Assembly: GCA_027577415.1 (NCBI GenBank)
Contig: JANBQS010000876.1
Coordinates: 1-10,972 of the forward strand
From: Coemansia sp. RSA 922
Lineage: Eukaryota; Kickxellomycota; Kickxellomycetes; Kickxellales; Kickxellaceae
Direction: 5' to 3'
Length of the DNA: 10,972 bases
In this document: positions 5,519-10,972 of the stretch, piece after piece
How positions within the stretch are numbered: position 1 is the first letter of the stretch
Layout of the letters: every line of letters begins with the position of its first letter
The notes under the pieces: model-generated
The model's input: the letters and a program-made list of their open reading frames with translations, nothing else
Told to the model about the DNA's origin: nothing
Databases searched by the model: none
Translations under genes and position numbers: made by a program

Positions 5519-7777
5519 TTACTTGATGTTCATGATATCTGCTTCGGCGCGAGGCTGCTCTACTGCTGATAACGTGGAGGCAAGGCTATCGCGCTCTTGG
5601 CGCAGTGCACTAGCAACTGCCTCTCTGACCAGGTCACCACCTACGAGTTTGGCAATTAGCGAGAGAAAACCGCTTGTGCTTGTAGCAGGCGTCGAAAACT
5701 CCTTGATCCGGATGTTCTTGGTAATATCGGCCTTGTACTTGTATGTGGGATCATCGAGCATATCCAAATAACTCCTGTCAAATATGGCTTGTGTAAGCTC
5801 GTCCGTAAAAACCGCTCTGACTTTGGTCCCGACCCGCGGATCCACCTCGCTTGGCACCCGGTACTTTCCGTCCTTCAAGATTGGGTCAGTTTCGGCCGCA
5901 TACTCAGTCTTAGTTGAAGCAATTGCCAATTGAAGGTAGTGTCCTGTCATATAGTGTAGACTATTTGCTCGGTTTTCATAGCCACTCTGTGCGGCAGTTT
6001 CTAAAGCATCAGCAAATACGCCTAGTTTGTCGACTACCTTGTTTCCCCTGGCCTGGAGTCCAGTAAACACTTGACCTTGCGCAACACTCTCAACTTCCTC
6101 TTGGGACATCTGTCGCCCCCTGGCAACGTCAGCAATAAACCAGCCATACGTGTTGTCGACAAAGCTCTTAAACGCCTCGAGTTTCTCGCCCTCTAATTCG
6201 AACCAATTAGTGCTTGGGCCGGTGAGATTAAATTGCCGAATGCCAAGCTCAAAGAGATCGGTAAACCGCTTGGTAACTACCGGGCGCGTAGAAGAGACCC
6301 CGATACCGCCAGTCAGTGTACTAGAATTGGCGAATATGCCGCCGCAATAAGCCGTAGCAAGGTATGCTCCTGACGTTGCTGTGTTGCCGTAGCTAGCGAT
6401 TACTGGCTTTCCGTACTTGGTCTGCGCCATTAAAACTGCCGAAGCAATAGCACTGCTGGCAACAAAATCACCGCCAGCAGAGTCAACGCGTATAACGATG
6501 CTTAGGACCTCGGGATCTTTAGCTGCGGCAATAATGGACTTGCAAACAAGGTTAGCTCCTTTTTCACCGCCGCGCTCAATGCTTCCATGCAGGTACACAA
6601 CGCCCACGGTAACTCGGTCCTGTGAACGGTATACGCGTAAAAGCTTGGCCATGTTAGCAGCCGCTTGACCCCGCACGAGTTGAGTGAGCCTGTCCAATAT
6701 CGCGTTTAATACGGGCGTACCATGGCTCTCTCGCTCAATCTCCTGACGACGTGCCTTGACATACGCACCAATTCTAGTACACTTTCCGACCTTATAGCCC
6801 TCGTCGTCGAAAAAGGTACCGCCGACATCGGTTATAAGTCCAATGCGTTTAGCCATCTGAGCGTCGATATATGGACCATGTTGTGTCATAGCCGTATACA
6901 CACACTCTTGTGCAAACTGATAGGGGTCTTTGTTTTTGTCGGCTGTTTCTGTACGCAAGGCTGCGATGCTGCTGGCGCGCGAATGAGCAATGGTGCGTAG
7001 AAATATGTCGTTTAGAGAATAGAGAATACTCATACCATTGTCCTTGTGCTTATCCGGTATATCAGACTCCGTAAACGGTGCAGACGCGCTGTTATACTCC
7101 ATACGAGATCCGGTCTGGACTTCAATGCCCACTTTGTCGAGCAGCTTCTTGTAGTATGGTAGAGTCCACGAGATCCCCGTGAGAGGCAGTTGCCCAGTAG
7201 GCTGGACCACGATCTTGTTGAACGCCGAGGCAAAGTAGTATGTCAACTGGTCGTCAAACGAATCAATAGTAAACGACGAACCCCAGTTACCGGACTCATA
7301 CTGCTCGGCCTTCTTTAGGTTAAAAGTCTGAACTGCCTCGCGGAGCTCCTGAGCTTGCGCAAATCCCAAACCAAGAGACACTGGGCGGTTCCTGGTTCCA
7401 GCAGCCGGTACAACGCGTACGTCCAGATGCGTGACTCGTGGATCGTCGGCAGCCATATGCAGCGCTGTCAAGGCATTGAGCATGGTGACTTTTAGCGAAT
7501 CGTCGTCGGGCCTTGTGAGCGCTCTAACAAGAAGCGAATTCACGCCATACTGCCCAGACGATGGCAGTCCAGTCTCGACGATCGAGTCTACGCTGATTTT
7601 CCAGGTGAGGGTAGTCTGGGGGTGCACTAGTTGCCGGGCAGTCTTCATCCTACTCTTCGCCAGACCAGCAAGGCGTAGATACGCTGTGCCCAAGGCAGTG
7701 CTCTTAATGAGTCTAAAGGGCAGTCCTGCAGCGCGTAACAGCATAGAGGCACCCTTTGCTCCTGGACCAGCCTGCAT
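5519..7777 (-). CDS. SppA-type S49 peptidase homologue (67K, two-domain form), possibly mitochondrial
   Basis: This 752-residue protein matches the long SppA (protease IV) form, which has two S49-like domains. The N-terminal domain spans about 60-330. The C-terminal catalytic domain spans about 386-600 and carries SAGGDFVAS at 433-441, the nucleophile Ser469 in TATSGAYLA, and STLTGGIGV at 486-494. In SppA a Lys in the first domain acts as the general base, within a Tyr-Lys-Ser/Asn motif before a Pro-Phe; here the same place reads EYNSASAPF with Asn229, so the Ser/Lys pair appears broken. Residues 1-63 have about ten Arg/Lys and no acidic residue, and no clear membrane segment, suggesting a mitochondrial presequence rather than the bacterial anchor. 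About 150 residues follow the second domain, ending in an amphipathic helix. Bacterial SppA cleaves leftover signal peptides; the fungal role is not established. No TATA box is obvious. The coding sequence is richer in G and C than the other long genes here. Confidence 0.93.
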   Translation of the reverse strand: MQAGPGAKGASMLLRAAGLPFRLIKSTALGTAYLRLAGLAKSRMKTARQLVHPQTTLTWKISVDSIVETGLPSSGQYGVNSLLVRALTRPDDDSLKVTMLNALTALHMAADDPRVTHLDVRVVPAAGTRNRPVSLGLGFAQAQELREAVQTFNLKKAEQYESGNWGSSFTIDSFDDQLTYYFASAFNKIVVQPTGQLPLTGISWTLPYYKKLLDKVGIEVQTGSRMEYNSASAPFTESDIPDKHKDNGMSILYSLNDIFLRTIAHSRASSIAALRTETADKNKDPYQFAQECVYTAMTQHGPYIDAQMAKRIGLITDVGGTFFDDEGYKVGKCTRIGAYVKARRQEIERESHGTPVLNAILDRLTQLVRGQAAANMAKLLRVYRSQDRVTVGVVYLHGSIERGGEKGANLVCKSIIAAAKDPEVLSIVIRVDSAGGDFVASSAIASAVLMAQTKYGKPVIASYGNTATSGAYLATAYCGGIFANSSTLTGGIGVSSTRPVVTKRFTDLFELGIRQFNLTGPSTNWFELEGEKLEAFKSFVDNTYGWFIADVARGRQMSQEEVESVAQGQVFTGLQARGNKVVDKLGVFADALETAAQSGYENRANSLHYMTGHYLQLAIASTKTEYAAETDPILKDGKYRVPSEVDPRVGTKVRAVFTDELTQAIFDRSYLDMLDDPTYKYKADITKNIRIKEFSTPATSTSGFLSLIAKLVGGDLVREAVASALRQERDSLASTLSAVEQPRAEADIMNIK

Positions 7778-8017
7778 TTGAGTAGTGGCTTGCTAGTGTA
7801 ATAGATATTTGGCGACAAAATAATAAAGGGAACAAGAGGACAAGAGCCCTTCCTCAGGTTCGCAACGGCGTCTATTAGGATCGGCAATTAGTTGTCTGGA
7901 GCAGAGAATTGGTGCAAAAGCCTTCTTTGTAATATCTGGATCATGTCAATCCAACCCAAAAGAAGCACAAGAGACGGATAGCAAGATTGGCGTCATCTGC
8001 GCCTATATTGAACGTAA

Positions 8018-8248
8018 TTATAACATGCTTACGACAAGCACCGACACGAACATGGCCAGCGATCCAACGGCTGAGAGACCAGCTGCATAGTTCGGGTGGC
8101 TCGACTCGGTACTAGTTTGGCTTCCCGAGTTGGTAGCAGACCGGGAGGAGCTCAGCGAGGACGAGCAAAGACAGCACCCTTTGTATGCCAAACGACAGTG
8201 GCTACGGAAGAGAGCTGCGTTGAGATTATATTCTTGTAGAGTTCTGTA
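8018..8248 (-). pseudogene. Orphan C-terminus of a GPI-anchored-like surface protein
   Basis: A 76-codon open stretch runs from just after an in-frame TGA (8249-8251) to TAA, with no usable start; the only Met codons lie in the hydrophobic tail. It contains a short Cys-rich piece (LAYKGCCLCS), then a Ser/Thr-rich spacer of about 27 residues, then NYAAGL and a hydrophobic tail ending LAMFVSVLVVSML. A Ser-rich spacer, small residues and a terminal hydrophobic segment are the layout of a GPI-attachment signal on fungal wall or membrane proteins. Nothing upstream supplies the secreted body; the palindromic repeat begins 19 bases beyond the open stretch. It is either the relic of a gene disrupted near the repeat or a last exon whose earlier exons I cannot see. 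The parent family is not identifiable. Confidence 0.45.
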
Positions 8249-8267
8249 TCATAATCCTATATTCAAC

Positions 8268-8374
8268 TCAGTGGTCTGGTTTCGTCAAGTTCATTTCTGA
8301 TCTTTATACCAGACCACTGATTCCTAGCACTGAGACATTCATGTGATGCATATCTATTGCGTCATACACGAAAA
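8268..8374. repeat. Palindromic repeat element, copy 2 (MITE-like remnant)
   Basis: Perfect 13-base inverted arms lie at 8268-8280 (TCAGTGGTCTGGT) and 8308-8320 and enclose a 27-base loop. The shoulder CCTAGCACTGAGACA follows, then the flank 8350-8374, which is the exact inverse of 458-482. Core and shoulder match copy 1 in direct orientation. The element lies between the orphan GPI tail and the promoter of the 54-residue gene. No coding capacity. Confidence 0.7.
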
Positions 8375-8407
8375 TGAGTCCCTGCCTGTGGACATAACCC
8401 AGTATCC

Positions 8408-8417
8408 TATAAAGAGG
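8408..8417 (+). promoter_or_regulatory. TATA box of the 54-residue gene
   Basis: The site reads TATAAAGAGG. The first ATG downstream is at 8520, after a pyrimidine-rich leader of up to about 80 bases. The surrounding CCTATAAARAGGC is nearly identical to the promoter of the 52-residue zinc-finger gene. Confidence 0.45.
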
Positions 8418-8519
8418 CCCTGTTTCCACGAGGACTTGTAGCTACCTCCACTTTACCATTGACCCTTAACCCCACTTATTATTTCTTTTTTGTTACTCCC
8501 AAGCGCTCTTAATATTATA

Positions 8520-8684
8520 ATGCCAGCTATAAACACACAAGGGATAGAGTCAGCAGGCGAAGCTCACGGTGCTATATGTACTCTTTACCAAGGATCATTC
8601 CAGTCATACGAGGCATTTCTTGCGCACTGCAAAGCGTGGCACCCTCTATTTGGAGATATTGACAAAATCTGCATCATACCATGA
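8520..8684 (+). CDS. Small protein with degenerate C2H2 finger, 54 aa
   Basis: The first ATG after a TATAAAGAGG box opens a 54-residue ORF. Residues 18-41 follow C2H2 spacing: Cys20-x2-Tyr23-x3-Phe27-x5-Phe33-x2-His36-x4-His41. The second ligand position holds Tyr (TAC), where a Cys codon would be TGC, so the finger lacks one Cys. Cys37 beside His36 might compensate. The layout parallels the finger at 733-891 (Ile-Cys, two aromatics, Glu two residues before the second aromatic, His), which suggests distant paralogues, although the identity is too short to prove it. After the TGA stop, a different frame stays open to 8769, so a frameshifted longer product is possible. No known family is recognised. 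It may be a decaying gene. Confidence 0.4.
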   Translation: MPAINTQGIESAGEAHGAICTLYQGSFQSYEAFLAHCKAWHPLFGDIDKICIIP

Positions 8685-9077
8685 TGTCCCCGTTCACGAT
8701 TTAGCAAGAGAACGTCCTGTTTTCAAGAGGAATCAAGATAATTCGCTAGTTAACTTAGAGATATGCTAAATTGACTGATTGCTCCACATTGCTACTTAAA
8801 TAAAGAGTGATTATGTAATTTGCCCAGCCTCTCGCATACATGTGACAAGCAGTGCAGACATGTCGGGAGCATTGACAACAGAGAGTCTTTTAAATAGTAT
8901 CTACAAAGCAAAAGTCCTTTTTTATATAATGGCATTGAACTGTTTAGTGGGAAAGATAAAACTCTTCAATGAACCCTTTTTGCTTTTGCGCCTATTTCTT
9001 TTAATGTTTGTCTTCTGAACTGCCTGTGTGCCCTTTGCTTCTCTTCTATCTCAATATAATTTTATTCTTGTTTATCA
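8685..9077. other. Intergenic region before the F-box-like gene
   Basis: This 393-base AT-rich stretch probably holds the 3' end of the 54-residue gene and the promoter of the F-box-like gene. TATATAAT around 8922-8929 is the best TATA candidate and would give a leader of about 120 bases. A 52-codon ORF at 8860-9018 (plus) encodes a hydrophobic peptide without a recognisable domain and spans that TATA. Confidence 0.4.
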
Positions 9078-10778
9078 ATGTCACATATGCTAGACCTACC
9101 CGACCACATACTTACACGTATCATTTCAAAGGACATTAATAGAAAGCGCTATGTAGATAATAATAATCGTGGAGTGTCTCTATTTAAGCCTAGTAATTTG
9201 CTATTCAAATTCTATGCTACTTGTTATAGACTAAAAACAGTAGCTATGAGAGTGCTTAGCAGGCATACCTACATTTTATGCAGCAGTGATTTTGGCCGGC
9301 CTTTGTATACACTAAAGGCTGGATTGCCCCTGAGCACAGTCGTTAAAGACAACCTCCATAAACATGTACAAGCAGCCTACTTGGACGTGTCTTATGAATA
9401 CATTCTCAATGGCATGGCGTTGGAGATAATGCACAATGAAGGATATGTATACTCACTATTTCCGAACATTAAAGTAGCGATGATAAACTTGTGTATAGGC
9501 GACCCATCCAACATTCCAGAAGACCCTATTTGCATTGCTAATATAATCAAGTTTGCTGAACGGATAAACTATATGATGCCTAATGTTTGCGAATGCGAAA
9601 TTCATTATTCGAATAGTGTCGAAATGTATTCTACAGTTGAATCAAATTATTTTAACACAATAGTTAAAGAGGTGTTTTGTAGTAAACGCAGTCTGGGATA
9701 TTTTGTACCTGATGTTAAGTTTACACTAACAATGACACCTGCCATTTCCAATCTGACAAATCTAATCATTAGTATGAATTGTAGTGAGCGCCATATTATG
9801 GAATTAGCTAGGCGAAATTGCCTTACACTTGAGGGACTTCACGTCGAAGAGCAAGATCTATTGCTATTTAGCCAAGTGTTTAGGAATGGAAATGACATGG
9901 AAATTATATATCCAGTACTCAAGAAATTTGAATACAAGTGTTATGCCGAACCACTATTGGGAGATATGATTACCCTAGAGCACAATCCATTTCCAGCACT
10001 AGCTGAGCTAATAATTGATTCACACCATATGGTTGACAACAGTTCTATGTTGGAGAAATGTCACAAACATATAAGTAAGCTGCAAATAGAAGTGTCAGGC
10101 GAAATAGCCCAGGTGCTACATCACAATAGGGTGTTAGCCAAGAATGGGCTTCCCAAAGCCAAAATACTGAGAATGGAGTTTAGATTGGAGGATATTGAGA
10201 ACAGCGCGGGTGTGGTCGAGTTGGTTCTAGGCAGCGTGTTGCAAATGGCACCACTAGTGGAAGAAATAAATGTTGATTTGTACACACGTTTACATTATAA
10301 CATAGATATGTCATTAATGATTGAGCCAATAAGCTTGCCACGACTAAAATATTTGGAGCTTTTTAACATCTCAACGCCGCTTTCATTAATGGTACAAATA
10401 CTAAAATCTGCACCACGTTTAATATCGGTTAATTTCAATCCTAACACACTTGAGTTCAGTGAGTCAGAATATGTCACTCCCGACTTTGTCCATGGTTTTT
10501 GTAAATCAAACACCCAATTGGGTCCTAATTTACATCTAATCAGATTATTTGATTGCTCACATCATAGTACCAGAGGCGTAGCTCACTATGCACTTTTGCT
10601 CGCTTTGGCTTGTCCTCGTGTACATGACATTTGCTACCCTCGTTGCGACATGCCATTCAGCAATAGCTGCAAGGAGTTAGTCGACAGCGAGGCATATCTT
10701 CCTTACAAAAATATACTCAGTAATGTCAACTGGCACGAAGGAGATGATATGTTAACACAATTCTCCGGTTCTGATTGA
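9078..10778 (+). CDS. F-box-like / leucine-rich repeat-like protein, lineage-specific family
   Basis: This 566-residue protein begins with LDLPDHILTRIIS (residues 5-17), the opening of an F-box-like helix, the part that in F-box proteins contacts Skp1 of SCF ubiquitin ligases. The rest shows irregular leucine-rich pieces in which a Pro precedes a hydrophobic strand: PVLKKFEY (279-286), FPALAELII (305-313), LPRLKYLEL (420-428), PRLISVNF (446-453) and PNLHLIRLF (483-491), then LLLALACPRV (506-515) near the end. Such repeats would form the substrate-binding part. The start fits because ATG 9078 lies four codons before the F-box motif. No introns are needed, and the codons are AT-rich. I recognise the style from large, fast-evolving families in Coemansia-like fungi; the substrate is unknown. 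A remnant of a relative lies at 4619-4777. The F-box is short and degenerate, so Skp1 binding is not certain. Confidence 0.8.
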   Translation: MSHMLDLPDHILTRIISKDINRKRYVDNNNRGVSLFKPSNLLFKFYATCYRLKTVAMRVLSRHTYILCSSDFGRPLYTLKAGLPLSTVVKDNLHKHVQAAYLDVSYEYILNGMALEIMHNEGYVYSLFPNIKVAMINLCIGDPSNIPEDPICIANIIKFAERINYMMPNVCECEIHYSNSVEMYSTVESNYFNTIVKEVFCSKRSLGYFVPDVKFTLTMTPAISNLTNLIISMNCSERHIMELARRNCLTLEGLHVEEQDLLLFSQVFRNGNDMEIIYPVLKKFEYKCYAEPLLGDMITLEHNPFPALAELIIDSHHMVDNSSMLEKCHKHISKLQIEVSGEIAQVLHHNRVLAKNGLPKAKILRMEFRLEDIENSAGVVELVLGSVLQMAPLVEEINVDLYTRLHYNIDMSLMIEPISLPRLKYLELFNISTPLSLMVQILKSAPRLISVNFNPNTLEFSESEYVTPDFVHGFCKSNTQLGPNLHLIRLFDCSHHSTRGVAHYALLLALACPRVHDICYPRCDMPFSNSCKELVDSEAYLPYKNILSNVNWHEGDDMLTQFSGSD

Positions 10779-10840
10779 CAAGGAAGCAGGGCGCGGGAGA
10801 TCCAGCAAAGTTTCACCAAGCCAATCGACGGAGATTTCTA

Positions 10841-10853
10841 TTTTTTTTTTTTT
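10841..10853 (+). repeat. T13 homopolymer downstream of the F-box-like gene
   Basis: A run of 13 T residues lies about 60 bases after the stop codon. It may belong to the 3' untranslated or termination region. No function can be read from it directly. Confidence 0.5.
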
Positions 10854-10892
10854 GCTGGTCGGACATTCCACGGCTCCGCAAGTCTACTAGCT

Positions 10893-10972
10893 CTTATATA
10901 GAACAAAACTAGCTACATATCGTGACATGTCTCACGCGGTTCTCACTTTCTCACACTCGGTTTGCAGTAATC
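10893..10972 (+). other. Possible start of a further gene at the right edge
   Basis: A TATATA-containing site near 10894-10901 is followed by ATG 10927, which opens a frame (MSHAVLTFSHSVCSN) to the window end. Only 15 codons are visible and the spacing from TATA to ATG is short, so support is weak. Confidence 0.15.

Noticed and set aside
7645..7887. 80-codon minus-strand frame overlapping the start of the S49 gene
   Set aside because: It is out of frame with the clear S49 coding sequence and has no domain.

Overview
The window looks like nuclear DNA of a compact, AT-leaning fungal genome, most likely an early-diverging lineage of the Kickxellales (Coemansia) type. The evidence is intron-free reading frames on both strands separated by short gaps, a eukaryotic tRNA-Gln(UUG) with a Pol III T-run terminator, TATA-box promoters, and a divergent F-box/leucine-rich protein of a kind I associate with the large lineage-specific families of those fungi. 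The lineage call is an inference, not something the sequence proves.

Layout, left to right. 1-279 (minus) holds coding-like pieces running off the left edge, unresolved. 458-570 is one copy of a palindromic repeat. 733-891 (minus) is a 52-residue single zinc-finger protein behind a strong TATA box. 892-2191 is mostly featureless. 2192-2264 (minus) is tRNA-Gln. 2922-4541 (plus) encodes a four-pass membrane protein with a long charged helical tail, resembling the COPI-associated/Tvp15 family in its first 165 residues. 4619-4777 (plus) is a decayed C-terminus apparently of the F-box-like family. 4935-5024 (minus) is a 29-residue precursor: a signal peptide followed by only nine residues, behind a strong TATA box. 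5519-7777 (minus) is a 752-residue SppA-type S49 peptidase homologue with a presequence-like N-terminus. 8018-8248 (minus) is an orphan GPI-anchor-like C-terminus. 8268-8374 is the second copy of the palindromic repeat. 8520-8684 (plus) is a 54-residue protein with a degenerate zinc finger. 9078-10778 (plus) is the F-box-like gene.

The genes do not form an operon or an obvious pathway. The window combines ordinary cell genes (tRNA, membrane protein, S49 protease homologue) with accessory material: micro-genes, repeat remnants and gene fragments. The points most worth a second look are the secreted nonapeptide precursor, the S49 homologue whose expected catalytic lysine is asparagine, the pair of mini zinc-finger genes, and the TATAAARAGG core promoter shared by all three micro-genes.
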